Source: Crossaster papposus
Taxonomy: Eukaryota > Echinodermata > Asteroidea > Velatida > Solasteridae
Direction of reading: 5' to 3'
Assembly: GCA_037893245.1 (NCBI GenBank)
Contig: JBAIAA010000506.1
Span: forward strand, 1,549,001 to 1,613,000
DNA length: 64,000 nt
Shown: one piece after another, positions 11,674-26,400 of the stretch
How positions within the stretch are numbered: the first letter of the stretch is position 1
Layout: each line of letters begins with the position of its first letter
Made by a program: the position numbers and the translations under genes
Notes under the pieces: model-generated
What the model was told of the DNA's origin: nothing
Databases searched by the model: none
The model's input: only the letters and a program-made list of their open reading frames with translations

Positions 11674-13061
11674 TTGTTCCGACATCAGGTGTTTATTTCT
11701 GTCCTGAAATTATCATTTTTGACATCATTTTTGACATCATTCTTGACATCATTTTTGACATCATTTTTGACATCATTTTTGACATCATTTTTGACTGTAA
11801 GACTGAACATTTATAATGCACACTTCATTCCCTTAACATATTTAACTCGAGGGCTTGTTTCGACATCAGGTGTCTATTTCTGTCCTGAAATTATCATTTT
11901 TGACATCATTTCTGACATCATATTTGACATCATTTTTGACATCGTTTTTGACATCATTTTTGACATCATTTTTTACATCATTTTTTACATCATTTTTGAC
12001 ATCATTTTGACATCATTTTGACATCATTTTTGACTGTAAGACTGAAAATGTATAATGCACACTTCTTTCCCTTAACATATTTAACTCGAGGGCTTGTTCC
12101 GACATCAGGTGTCTATTTCTGTCCTGAAATTATCATTTTTGACATCATTTTTGACATCATTTTTGGGATCATTTTTTAATGTAAGACTAAACATTTATAA
12201 TGCACACTTCTTTCCCTTAACATATTTAACTCGAGGGCTTGTTCCGACATCAGGTGTCCATTTCTGTCCTGAAATTATCATTTTTGACATTATTTTTGAC
12301 ATCATTTTTGACTGTAAGACTGAAAATTTCTAATGCACACTTCTTTCCCTTAACATATTTAACTCGAAGGCTTGTACCAACATCAGGTGTCTATTTCTGT
12401 CCTGAAATTATCATTTTTGACATCATTTTTGACATCATTTTTGACATCATTTTTGACATCATTTTTGACATGATATTTGACATCATTTTTGACATCATTT
12501 TTAACATCGTTTTTGACATTATTTTTTAAATCATTTTTGACATCATTTTTGAATCTAAGACTAAAAATTTATAATGCACACTTCTTTCCCTTAACATATT
12601 TAACTCGAGGGCTTGTTCCGACATCAGGTGTCTATTTCTGTCCTGAAATTATCATTTTTGACATCATTTTTTACATCATTTTTTATATCATTTCTTACAT
12701 CGTTTTTTACAACATTTTTTACATCATTTTTGACTGTAAGACTGAAAATTTCTAATGCACACTTCTTTCCCTTAACATATTTAACTCGAGGGCTTGTTCC
12801 GACATCAGGTGTTTATTTCTTATGCACACTTCTTTCCCTTAACATATTTGACTCGAGGGCTTGTTCCGACATCAGGTGTTTATTTCTTATGCACACTTCT
12901 TTCCCTTTACATATTTAACTCGAGGGCTTGTTCCGACATCAGGTGTTTATTTCTGAGGCACACTTCTTTCCCTTTACATATTTAAGTCGAGGGCTTGTTC
13001 CGACATCAGGCGTTCATTTCTTATGTACACTTCTTTCCCTTTACATATTTAACTCGAGGGC
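11674..13061 (+). repeat. 1388 bp higher-order repeat, copy 2
   Basis: Unit lengths are identical to 10286-11673. One clear base change is ATTTCTGACATC near 11909, where copy 1 has ATTTTTGACATC. The terminal S units have been replaced by the diverged set TTCTGAGGC, TTTAAGTCGAG, CAGGCGTTC and CTTATGTAC, which marks the start of the next family. Confidence 0.93.
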
Positions 13062-16000
13062 TTGTTCCGACATCAGGTGTTTATTTCTTATGCACACTTC
13101 TTTCCCTTTACATATTTAACTCGAGGGCTTGTTCCGACATCAGGTGTTTATTTCTGTCCTGAAATTATCATTTTTGACATCATTTTTTACATAATTTTTG
13201 ACATAATTTTTGACATCATTTTTGACATCATTTTTGACATCATTTTTGACATCATTTTTGACATCATTTTTGACATCATTTTTGACATCATTTTTGACTG
13301 TAAGACTGAACATTTATAATGCACACTTCATTCCCTTAACATATTTAACTCGAGGGCTTGTTTCGACATCAGGTGTCTATTTCTGTCCTAACATTATCAT
13401 TGTTGACATCATTTTTGACATCATTTTTGACATCATATTTGACATCATTTTTGACATCGTTTTTGACACCATTTTTGACATCATTTTTGACATCATTTTT
13501 GACATCATTTTTGACATCATTTTGACATCATTTTGACATCATTTTTGACTGTAAGACTGAAAATGTATAATGCACACTTCTTTCCCTTAACATATTTAAC
13601 TCGAGGGCTTGTTCCGACATCAGGTGTCTATTTCTGTCCTGAAATTATTATTTTTGACATTATTTTTGACATCATTTTTTATATCATTTTTTACATCATT
13701 TTTTACATCATTTTTTACATCATTTTTGACTGTAAGACTGAAAATTTCTAATGCACACTTCCTTCCCTTAACATATTTAACTCGAGGGCTTGTTCCGACA
13801 TCAGGTGTCTATTTCTGTCCTGAAATTATCATTTTTGACATCATTTTTGACATCATTTTTGACATCATTTTTGACATCATTTTTGACTGTAAGACTGAAA
13901 ATTTCTAATGCATACTTCTTTCCCTTTACATATTTAACTCGAGGGCTTGTTCCGACATCAGGTGTCTATTTCAGTCCTGAAATTATCATTTTTGACATCA
14001 TTTTTGACATCATTTTTGACATCATTTTTGACATCATTTTTGACATCATTTTTGACATCATTTTTGACATCATTTTTGACATCATTTTTGACATCATTTT
14101 TGACTGTAAGACTGAAAATTTAAAAATGCACACTTCTTTCCCTTAACATATTTAACTCGAGGGCTTGTTCCGACATCAGGACACTTCTTTCCCTTTACAA
14201 ATTTAACTCGAGGGCTTGTTCCGACATCAGGTGTTTATTTCTTATGCACACTTCTTTCCCTTTACATATTTAACTCGAGGGCTTGTTCCGACATCAGGTG
14301 TTTATTTCTTATGCACACTTCTTTCCCTTTACATATTTAACTCTAGGCCTTGTTCCGACATCAGGTGTTTATTTCTTATGCACACTTCTTTCCCTTAACA
14401 TATTTAACTCGAGGGCTTGTTCCGACATCAGGTGTTTATTTCTTATGCACACTTCTTTCCCTTTACATGTTTAACTCGAGGGCTTGTTCCGACATCAGGT
14501 GTTTATTTCTTATGCACACTTCTTTCCCTTTACATATTTAACTCGAGGGTTTGTTCCGACATCAGGTGTTTATTTCTGTCCTGAAATTATCATTTTTGAC
14601 ATCATTTTTGACATCATTTTTGACATCATTTTGACATCATTTTTGACTGTAAGACTGAACATTTATAATGCACACTTCATTCCCTTAACATATTTAACTC
14701 GAGGGCTTGTTCCGACATCAGGTGTCTATTTCTGTCCTGAAATTATCATTTTTGACATCATTTTTGACATCATTTTTGACATCATTTCTGACATCATTTT
14801 TGACATCATTTTTGACATCATTTTTGACATCATATTTGACATCATTTTTGACATCGTTTTTGACATCATTTTTGACATTATTTTGACATCATTTTGACAT
14901 CATTTTTTACTGTAAGACTGAAAATGTATAATGCACACTTCTTTCCCTTAACATATTTAACTCGAGGGCTTGTTCCGACATCAGGTGTCTATTCCTGTCC
15001 TGAAATTATCCTTTTTGACATCATTGTTGACATCATTTTTGGCATCATTTTTGAATGTAAGACTGAAAATTTATAATGCACACTTCTTTCCCTTAACATA
15101 TTTAACTCGAGGGCTTGTTCCGACATCAGGTGTCTATTTCTGTCCTGAAATTATCATTTTTGACATCATTTTTGACATCATTTTTGACATCATTTTTGAC
15201 ATCATTTTTGACATCATTTTTGACTGTAAAACTGAACATTTATAATGCACACTTCTTTCCCTTAACATATTTAACTCGAGGGCTTGTTCCGACATCAGGT
15301 GTCTATTTCTGTCCTGAAATTATCATTTTTGACATCATTTTTGACATCATTTTTTACATCATTTTTGACATGATATTTGACATCATTTTTGACATCATTT
15401 TTGACATCGTTTTTGACATTATTTTTGACATCATTTTTGACATCATTTTTGAATGTAAGACTGACAATTTATAATGCACACTTCTTTCCCTTAACATATT
15501 TAACTCGAGGGCTTGTTCCGACATCAGGTGTCTATTTCTGTCCTAAAATTATCATTTTTTACATCATTTTTTACATCATTTTTTATATCATTTCTTACAT
15601 CATTTTTTACATCATTTTTTACATCATTTTTGACTGTAAGACTGAAAATATCTAATGCACACTTCTTTCCCTTAACATATTTAACTCGAGGGCTTGTTCC
15701 GACATCAGGTGTTTATCTCTTATGCACACTTCTTTCCCTTAACATATTTAACTCGAGGGCTTGTTCCGACATCAGGTGTTTATTTCTTATGCACACTTCT
15801 TTCCCTTTACATATTTAACTCGAGGGCTTGTTCCGACATCAGGTGTTTATTTCTTATGCACACTTCTTTCCCTTTACATATTTAACTCGAGGGCTTGTTC
15901 CGACATCAGGTGTTTATTTCTGTCCTGAAATTATCATTTTTGACATCATTTTTGACATCATTCTTGACATCATTTTTGACATCATTTTTGACATCATTTT

Positions 16001-17282
16001 TGACATCATTTTTGACATCATTTTTGACTGTAAGACTGAACATTTATAATGCACACTTCATTCCCTTAACATATTTAACTCGAGGGCTTGTTTCGACATC
16101 AGGTGTCTATTTCTGTCCTGAAATTATCATTTTTGACATCATTTTTGACATCATATTTGACATCATTTTTGACATCGTTTTTGACATCATTTTTGACATC
16201 ATTTTTTACATCATTTTTTACATCATTTTTGACATCATTTTGACATCATTTTGACATCATTTTTGACTGTAAGACTGAAAATGTATAATGCACACTTCTT
16301 TCCCTTAACATATTTAACTCGAGGGCTTGTTCCGACATCAGGTGTCTATTTCTGTCCTGAAATTATCATTTTTGACATCATTTTTGACATCATTTTTGGG
16401 ATCATTTTTTAATGTAAGACTAAACATTTATAATGCACACTTCTTTCCCTTAACATATTTAACTCGAGGGCTTGTTCCGACATCAGGTGTCCATTTCTGT
16501 CCTGAAATTATCATTTTTGACATTATTTTTGACATCATTTTTGACTGTAAGACTGAAAATTTCTAATGCACACTTCTTTCCCTTAACATATTTAACTCGA
16601 AGGCTTGTACCAACATCAGGTGTCTATTTCTGTCCTGAAATTATCATTTTTGACATCATTTTTGACATCATTTTTGACATCATTTTTGACATGATATTTG
16701 ACATCATTTTTGACATCATTTTTAACATCGTTTTTGACATTATTTTTTAAATCATTTTTGACATCATTTTTGAATCTAAGACTAAAAATTTATAATGCAC
16801 ACTTCTTTCCCTTAACATATTTAACTCGAGGGCTTGTTCCGACATCAGGTGTCTATTTCTGTCCTGAAATTATCATTTTTGACATCATTTTTTACATCAT
16901 TTTTTATATCATTTCTTACATCGTTTTTTACAACATTTTTTACATCATTTTTGACTGTAAGACTGAAAATTTCTAATGCACACTTCTTTCCCTTAACATA
17001 TTTAACTCGAGGGCTTGTTCCGACATCAGGTGTTTATTTCTTATGCACACTTCTTTCCCTTAACATATTTGACTCGAGGGCTTGTTCCGACATCAGGTGT
17101 TTATTTCTTATGCACACTTCTTTCCCTTTACATATTTAACTCGAGGGCTTGTTCCGACATCAGGTGTTTATTTCTTAGGCACACTTCTTTCCCTTTACAT
17201 ATTTAAGTCGAGGGCTTGTTCCGACATCAGGCGTTCATTTCTTATGTACACTTCTTTCCCTTTACATATTTAACTCGAGGGC
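13062..17282 (+). repeat. 4221 bp higher-order repeat, family copy 1
   Basis: Order: S; L 229, 251, 181, 157, 218; D; five S; L 156, 263, 145, 169, 229, 181; three S; L 193, 239, 145, 133, 229, 181; four S. The sum is exactly 4221. The second half (15284-17015) is a relative of 9651-11406, so this long repeat incorporates the earlier 1388 bp repeat. Confidence 0.92.
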
Positions 17283-20200
17283 TTGTTCCGACATCAGGTG
17301 TTTATTTCTTATGCACACTTCTTTCCCTTTACATATTTAACTCGAGGGCTTGTTCCGACATCAGGTGTTTATTTCTGTCCTGAAATTATCATTTTTGACA
17401 TCATTTTTGACATCATTTTTGACATCATTTTTGACATCATTTTTGACATCATTTTTGACATCGTTTTTGACATCATTTTTGACATCATTTTTGACATCAT
17501 TTTTGACTGTAAGACTGAACATTTATAATGCACACTTCATTCCCTTAACATATTTAACTCGAGGGCTTGTTTCGACATCAGGTGTCTATTTCTGTCCTAA
17601 CATTATCATTTTTGACATCATTTTTGACATCATTTTTGACATCATATTTGACATCATTTTTGACATCGTTTTTGACACCATTTTTGACATCATTTTTGAC
17701 ATCATTTTTGACATCATTTTTGACATCATTTTGACATCATTTTGACATCATTTTTGACTGTAAGACTGAAAATGTATAATGCACACTTCTTTCCCTTAAC
17801 ATATTTAACTCGAGGGCTTGTTCCGACATCAGGTGTCTATTTCTGTCCTGAAATTATCATTTTTGACATTATTTTTGACATCATTTTTTATATCATTTTT
17901 TACATCATTTTTTACATCATTTTTTACATCATTTTTGACTGTAAGACTGAAAATTTCTAATGCACACTTCCTTCCCTTAACATATTTAACTCGAGGGCTT
18001 GTTCCGACATCAGGTGTCTATTTCTGTCCTGAAATTATCATTTTTGACATCATTTTTGACATCATTTTTGACATCATTTTTGACATCATTTTTGACTGTA
18101 AGACTGAAAATTTCTAATGCATACTTCTTTCCCTTTACATATTTAACTCGAGGGCTTGTTCCGACATCAGGTGTCTATTTCAGTCCTGAAATTATCATTT
18201 TTGACATCATTTTTGACATCATTTTTGACATCATTTTTGACATCATTTTTGACATCATTTTTGACATCATTTTTGACATCATTTTTGACATCATTTTTGA
18301 CATCATTTTTGACATCATTTTTGACTGTAAGACTGAAAATTAAAAAATGCACACTTCTTTCCCTTAACATATTTAACTCGAGGGCTTGTTCCGACATCAG
18401 GACACTTCTTTCCCTTTACAAATTTAACTCGAGGGCTTGTTCCGACATCAGGTGTTTATTTCTTATGCACACTTCTTTCCCTTTACATATTTAACTCGAG
18501 GGCTTGTTCCGACATCAGGTGTTTATTTCTTATGCACACTTCTTTCCCTTTACATATTTAACTCTAGGGCTTGTTCCGACATCAGGTGTTTATTTCTTAT
18601 GCACACTTCTTTCCCTTAACATATTTAACTCGAGGGCTTGTTCCGACATCAGGTGTTTATTTCTTATGCACACTTCTTTCCCTTTACATGTTTAACTCGA
18701 GGGCTTGTTCCGACATCAGGTGTTTATTTCTTATGCACACTTCTTTCCCTTTACATATTTAACTCGAGGGTTTGTTCCGACATCAGGTGTTTATTTCTGT
18801 CCTGAAATTATCATTTTTGACATCATTTTTGACATCATTTTTGACATCATTTTGACATCATTTTTGACTGTAAGACTGAACATTTATAATGCACACTTCA
18901 TTCCCTTAACATATTTAACTCGAGGGCTTGTTCCGACATCAGGTGTCTATTTCTGTCCTGAAATTATCATTTTTGACATCATTTTTGACATCATTTTTGA
19001 CATCATTTCTGACATCATTTTTGACATCATTTTTGACATCATTTTTGACATCATATTTGACATCATTTTTGACATCGTTTTTGACATCATTTTTGACATT
19101 ATTTTGACATCATTTTGACATCATTTTTGACTGTAAGACTGAAAATGTATAATGCACACTTCTTTCCCTTAACATATTTAACTCGAGGGCTTGTTCCGAC
19201 ATCAGGTGTCTATTCCTGTCCTGAAATTATCCTTTTTGACATCATTGTTGACATCATTTTTGGCATCATTTTTGAATGTAAGACTGAAAATTTATAATGC
19301 ACACTTCTTTCCCTTAACATATTTAACTCGAGGGCTTGTTCCGACATCAGGTGTCTATTTCTGTCCTGAAATTATCATTTTTGACATCATTTTTGACATC
19401 ATTTTTTATATCATTTTTTACATCATTTTTTACATCATTTTTTACATCATTTTTGACTGTAAGACTGAAAATTTATAATGCACACTTCTTTCCCTTAACA
19501 TATTTAACTCGAGGGCTTGTTCCGACATCAGGTGTTTATTTCTGTCCTGAAATTATCATTTTTGACATCATTTTTGACATCTTTTTTGACATCATTTTTG
19601 ACATCATTTTTGACATCATTTTTGACATCATTTTTGACATCATTTTTGACATCATTTTTGACTGTAAGACTGAAAATTTATAATGCACACTTCTTTCCCT
19701 TTACATATTTAACTCGAGGGCTTGTTCCGACATCAGGTGTTTATTTCTGTCCTGAAATTATCATTTTTGACATCATTTTTGACATCATTTTTGACATCAT
19801 TTTTGACATCATTTTTGACATCATTTTTGACTGTAAGACTGAACATTTATAATGCACACTTCATTTCCTTAACATATTTAACTCGAGGGCTTGTTTCGAC
19901 ATCATGTGTCTATTTCTGTCCTAAAATTATCATTTTTGACATCATTTTTGACATCATTTTTGACATCATATTTGACATCATTTTTGACATCGTTTTTGAC
20001 ATCATTTTTGACATCATTTTTGACATCATTTTTGACATCATTTTTGACATCATTTTGACATCATTTTGACATCATTTTTGACTGTAAGACTGAAAATGTA
20101 TAATGCACACTTCTTTCCCTTAAAATATTTAACTCGAGGGCTTGTTCCGACATCAGGTGTCTATTTCTGTCCTGAAATTATCATTTTTGACATCATTTTT

Positions 20201-20964
20201 GACATCATTTTTGGCATCATTTTTGAATGTAAGACTGAACATTTATAATGCACACTTCTTTACCTTAACATATTTAACTCGAGGGCTTGTTCCGACATCA
20301 GGTGTCCATTTATGTCCTGAAATTATCATTTTTGACATTATTTTTGACATCATTTTTTATATCATTTTTTACATCATTTTTTACATCATTTTTTACATCA
20401 TTTTTAACATCGTTTTTGACATTATTTTTTAAATCATTTTTGACATCATTTTTGAATCTAAGACTAAAAATTTATAATGCACACTTCTTTCCCTTAACAT
20501 ATTTAACTCGAGGGCTTGTTCCGACATCAGGTGTCTATTTCTGTCCTGAAATTATCATTTTTGACATCATTTTTTACATCATTTTTTATATCATTTCTTA
20601 CATCGTTTTTTACAACATTTTTTACATCATTTTTGACTGTAAGACTGAACATTTCTAATGCACACTTCTTTCCCTTAACATATTTAACTCGAGGGCTTGT
20701 TCCGACATCAGGTGTTTATTTCTTATGCACACTTCTTTCCCTTAACATATTTGACTCGAGGGCTTGTTCCGACATCAGGTGTTTATTTCTTATGCACACT
20801 TCTTTCCCTTTACATATTTAACTCGAGGGCTTGTTCCGACATCAGGTGTTTATTTCTTAGGCACACTTCTTTCCCTTTACATATTTAAGTCGAGGGCTTG
20901 TTCCGACATCAGGCGTTCATTTCTTATGTACACTTCTTTCCCTTTACATATTTAACTCGAGGGC
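17283..20964 (+). repeat. Higher-order repeat, family copy 2 (3682 bp)
   Basis: Order: S; L 217, 251, 181, 157, 230; D; five S; ten L (156, 263, 145, 181, 205, 169, 251, 145, 229, 181); four S. The beginning matches 13062 onwards and the end matches 16834 onwards. The middle is replaced by the string 19336-20515, so it is shorter than copy 1. The terminal S units keep TTAGGC, TTTAAGTCGAG and CAGGCGTTC. Confidence 0.92.
20287..20515 (+). repeat. Hybrid L unit (229 bp)
   Basis: The left part (GTCCATTTATG head, ATATC and three TTTACATC 12-mers) equals the unit at 26351. The right part (TTTTTAACATCG, TTTTTTAAATC, GAATCTAAGACTAAAA) equals the right part of units at 10984, 16605 and 32190. The join is in the 12-mer tract near 20400. 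The same hybrid recurs at 22729 in the 2442 bp duplication. Confidence 0.85.
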
Positions 20965-23406
20965 TTGTTCCGACATCAGGTGTTTATTTCTTATGCACAC
21001 TTCTTTCCCTTTACATATTTAACTCGAGGGCTTGTTCCGACATCAGGTGTTTATTTCTGTCCTGAAATTATCATTTTTGACATCATTTTTTACATAATTT
21101 TTGACATCATTTTTGACATCATTTTTGACATCATTTTTGACATCATTTTTGACATCATTTTTGACATCATTTTTGACATCATTTTTGACTGTAAGACTGA
21201 ACATTTATAATGCACACTTCATTCCCTTAACATATTTAACTTGAGGGCTTGTTTCGACATCAGGTGTCTATTTCTGTCCTAACATTATCATTTTTGACAT
21301 CATTTTTGACACCATTTTTGACATCATTTTTGACATCATTTTTGACATCATTTTTGACATCATTTTGACATCATTTTGACATCATTTTTGACTGTAAGAC
21401 TGAAAATGTATAATGCACACTTCTTTCCCTTAACATATTTAACTCGAGGGCTTGTTCCGACATCAGGTGTCTATTTCTGTCCTGAAATTATCATTTTTGA
21501 CATTATTTTTGACATCATTTTTTATATCATTTTTTACATCATTTTTTACATCATTTTTTACATCATTTTTGACTGTAAGACTAAAAATTTCTAATGCACA
21601 CTTCCTTCCCTTAACATATTTAACTCGAGGGCTTGTTCCGACATCAGGTGTCTATTTCTGTCCTGAAATTATCATTTTTGACATCATTTTTGACATCATT
21701 TTTGACATCATTTTTGACTGTAAGACTGAAAATTTCTAATGCATACTTCTTTCCCTTTACATATTTAACTCGAGGGCTTGTTCCGACATCAGGTGTCTAT
21801 TTCAGTCCTGAAATTATCATTTTTGACATCATTTTTGACATCATTTTTTATATCATTTTTTACATCATTTTTTACATCATTTTTTACATCATTTTTGACT
21901 GTAAGACTGAAAATTTATAATGCACACTTCTTTCCCTTAACATATTTAACTCGAGGGCTTGTTCCGACATCAGGTGTTTATTTCTGTCCTGAAATTATCA
22001 TTTTTGACATCATTTTTGACATCTTTTTTGACATCATTTTTGACATCATTTTTGACATCATTTTTGACATCATTTTTGACATCATTTTTGACATCATTTT
22101 TGACTGTAAGACTGAAAATTTATAATGCACACTTCTTTCCCTTTACATATTTAACTCGAGGGCTTGTTCCGACATCAGGTGTTTATTTCTGTCCTGAAAT
22201 TATCATTTTTGACATCATTTTTGACATCATTTTTGACATCATTTTTGACATCATTTTTGACATCATTTTTGACTGTAAGACTGAACATTTATAATGCACA
22301 CTTCATTTCCTTAACATATTTAACTCGAGGGCTTGTTTCGACATCATGTGTCTATTTCTGTCCTAAAATTATCATTTTTGACATCATTTTTGACATCATT
22401 TTTGACATCATATTTGACATCATTTTTGACATCGTTTTTGACATCATTTTTGACATCATTTTTGACATCATTTTTGACATCATTTTTGACATCATTTTGA
22501 CATCATTTTGACATCATTTTTGACTGTAAGACTGAAAATGTATAATGCACACTTCTTTCCCTTAAAATATTTAACTCGAGGGCTTGTTCCGACATCAGGT
22601 GTCTATTTCTGTCCTGAAATTATCATTTTTGACATCATTTTTGACATCATTTTTGGCATCATTTTTGAATGTAAGACTGAACATTTATAATGCACACTTC
22701 TTTACCTTAACATATTTAACTCGAGGGCTTGTTCCGACATCAGGTGTCCATTTATGTCCTGAAATTATCATTTTTGACATTATTTTTGACATCATTTTTT
22801 ATATCATTTTTTACATCATTTTTTACATCATTTTTTACATCATTTTTAACATCGTTTTTGACATTATTTTTTAAATCATTTTTGACATCATTTTTGAATC
22901 TAAGACTAAAAATTTATAATGCACACTTCTTTCCCTTAACATATTTAACTCGAGGGCTTGTTCCGACATCAGGTGTCTATTTCTGTCCTGAAATTATCAT
23001 TTTTGACATCATTTTTTACATCATTTTTTATATCATTTCTTACATCGTTTTTTACAACATTTTTTACATCATTTTTGACTGTAAGACTGAACATTTCTAA
23101 TGCACACTTCTTTCCCTTAACATATTTAACTCGAGGGCTTGTTCCGACATCAGGTGTTTATTTCTTATGCACACTTCTTTCCCTTAACATATTTGACTCG
23201 AGGGCTTGTTCCGACATCAGGTGTTTATTTCTTATGCACACTTCTTTCCCTTTACATATTTAACTCGAGGGCTTGTTCCGACATCAGGTGTTTATTTCTT
23301 AGGCACACTTCTTTCCCTTTACATATTTAAGTCGAGGGCTTGTTCCGACATCAGGCGTTCATTTCTTATGTACACTTCTTTCCCTTTACATATTTAACTC
23401 GAGGGC
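20965..23406 (+). repeat. Higher-order repeat, family copy 3 (2442 bp)
   Basis: Order: S; L 217, 203, 181, 145, 181, 205, 169, 251, 145, 229, 181; four S. It lacks the D unit and five-S cassette of copies 1 and 2. The loss occurs inside the hybrid unit at 21778, which joins a CAGTCC head to a body that elsewhere lies 1.2 kb further on. From 19336 to about 24219 the sequence is a tandem pair at an offset of 2442. Confidence 0.93.
21778..21958 (+). repeat. Hybrid L unit at the 2442 bp duplication joint
   Basis: The CAGTCC head, which elsewhere leads to a long uniform tract and then a D unit, is joined here to the ATATC/TTTACATC body of the unit at 19336. The unit is followed by an L rather than D. 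The join lies within the first two 12-mers (about 21819-21846). Confidence 0.88.
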
Positions 23407-26400
23407 TTGTTCCGACATCAGGTGTTTATTTCTTATGCACACTTCTTTCCCTTTACATATTTAACTCGAGGGCTTGTTCCGACATCAGGTGTTTATTTCT
23501 GTCCTGAAATTATCATTTTTGACATCATTTTTTACATAATTTTTGACATCATTTTTGACATCATTTTTGACATCATTTTTGACATCATTTTTGACATCAT
23601 TTTTGACATCATTTTTGACATCATTTTTGACTGTAAGACTGAACATTTATAATGCACACTTCATTCCCTTAACATATTTAACTCGAGGGCTTGTTTCGAC
23701 ATCAGGTGTCTATTTCTGTCCTAACATTATCATTTTTGACATCATTTTTGACACCATTTTTGACATCATTTTTGACATCATTTTTGACATCATTTTTGAC
23801 ATCATTTTGACATCATTTTGACATCATTTTTGACTGTAAGACTGAAAATGTATAATGCACACTTCTTTCCCTTAACATATTTAACTCGAGGGCTTGTTCC
23901 GACATCAGGTGTCTATTTCTGTCCTGAAATTATCATTTTTGACATTATTTTTGACATCATTTTTTATATCATTTTTTACATCATTTTTTACATCATTTTT
24001 TACATCATTTTTGACTGTAAGACTGAAAATTTCTAATGCACACTTCCTTCCCTTAACATATTTAACTCGAGGGCTTGTTCCGACATCAGGTGTCTATTTC
24101 TGTCCTGAAATTATCATTTTTGACATCATTTTTGACATCATTTTTGACATCATTTTTGACTGTAAGACTGAAAATTTCTAATGCATACTTCTTTCCCTTT
24201 ACATATTTAACTCGAGGGCTTGTTCCGACATCAGGTGTCTATTTCAGTCCTGAAATTATCATTTTTGACATCATTTTTGACATCATTTTTGACATCATTT
24301 TTGACATCATTTTTGACATCATTTTTGACATCATTTTTGACATCATTTTTGACATCATTTTTGACATCATTTTTGACTGTAAGACTGAAAATTTAAAAAT
24401 GCACACTTCTTTCCCTTAACATATTTAACTCGAGGGCTTGTTCCGACATCAGGACACTTCTTTCCCTTTACAAATTTAACTCGAGGGCTTGTTCCGACAT
24501 CAGGTGTTTATTTCTTATGCACACTTCTTTCCCTTTACATATTTAACTCGAGGGCTTGTTCCGACATCAGGTGTTTATTTCTTATGCACAATTCTTTCCC
24601 TTTACATATTTAACTCTAGGGCTTGTTCCGACATCAGGTGTTTATTTCTTATGCACACTTCTTTCCCTTAACATATTTAACTCGAGGGCTTGTTCCGACA
24701 TCAGGTGTTTATTTCTTATGCACACTTCTTTCCCTTTACATGTTTAACTCGAGGGCTTGTTCCGACATCAGGTGTTTATTTCTTATGCACACTTCTTTCC
24801 CTTTACATATTTAACTCGAGGGTTTGTTCCGACATCAGGTGTTTATTTCTGTCCTGAAATTATCATTTTTGACATCATTTTTGACATCATTTTTGACATC
24901 ATTTTGACATCATTTTTGACTGTAAGACTGAACATTTATAATGCACACTTCATTCCCTTAACATATTTAACTCGAGGGCTTGTTCCGACATCAGGTGTCT
25001 ATTTCTGTCCTGAAATTATCATTTTTGACATCATTTTTGACATCATTTTTGACATCATTTCTGACATCATTTTTGACATCATTTTTGACATCATTTTTGA
25101 CATCATATTTGACATCATTTTTGACATCGTTTTTGACATCATTTTTGACATTATTTTGACATCATTTTGACATCATTTTTGACTGTAAGACTGAAAATGT
25201 ATAATGCACACTTCTTTCCCTTAACATATTTAACTCGAGGGCTTGTTCCGACATCAGGTGTCTATTCCTGTCCTGAAATTATCCTTTTTGACATCATTGT
25301 TGACATCATTTTTGGCATCATTTTTGAATGTAAGACTGAAAATTTATAATGCACACTTCTTTCCCTTAACATATTTAACTCGAGGGCTTGTTCCGACATC
25401 AGGTGTCTATTTCTGTCTTGAAATTATCATTTTTGACATCATTTTTGACATCATTTTTTATATCATTTTTTACATCATTTTTTACATCATTTTTTACATC
25501 ATTTTTGACTGTAAGACTGAAAATTTATAATGCACACTTCTTTCCCTTAACATATTTAACTCGAGGGCTTGTTCCGACATCAGGTGTTTATTTCTGTCCT
25601 GAAATTATCATTTTTGACATCATTTTTGACATCTTTTTTGACATCATTTTTGACATCATTTTTGACATCATTTTTGACATCATTTTTGACATCATTTTTG
25701 ACATCATTTTTGACATCATTTTTGACTGTAAGACTGACAATTTATAATGCACACTTCTTTCCCTTTACATATTTAACTCGAGGGCTTGTTCCGACATCAG
25801 GTGTTTATTTCTGTCCTGAAATTATCATTGTTGACATCATTTTTGACATCATTTTTGACATCATTTTTGACATCATTTTTGACATCATTTTTGACTGTAA
25901 GACTGAACATTTATAATGCACACTTCATTTCCTTAACATATTTAACTCGAGGGCTTGTTTCGACATCATGTGTCTATTTCTGTCCTAAAATTATCATTTT
26001 TGACATCATTTTTGACATCATTTTTGACATCATATTTGACATCATTTTTGACATCGTTTTTGACATCATTTTTGACATCATTTTTGACATCATTTTTGAC
26101 ATCATTTTTGACATCATTTTGACATCATTTTGACATCATTTTTGACTGTAAGACTGAAAATGTATAATGCACACTTCTTTCCCTTAACATATTTAACTCG
26201 AGGGCTTGTTCCGACATCAGGTGTCTATTTCTGTCCTGAAATTATCATTTTTGACATCATTTTTGACATCATTTTTGGCATCATTTTTGAATGTAAGACT
26301 GAACATTTATAATGCACACTTCTTTACCTTAACATATTTAACTCGAGGGCTTGTTCCGACATCAGGTGTCCATTTATGTCCTGAAATTATCATTTTTGAC

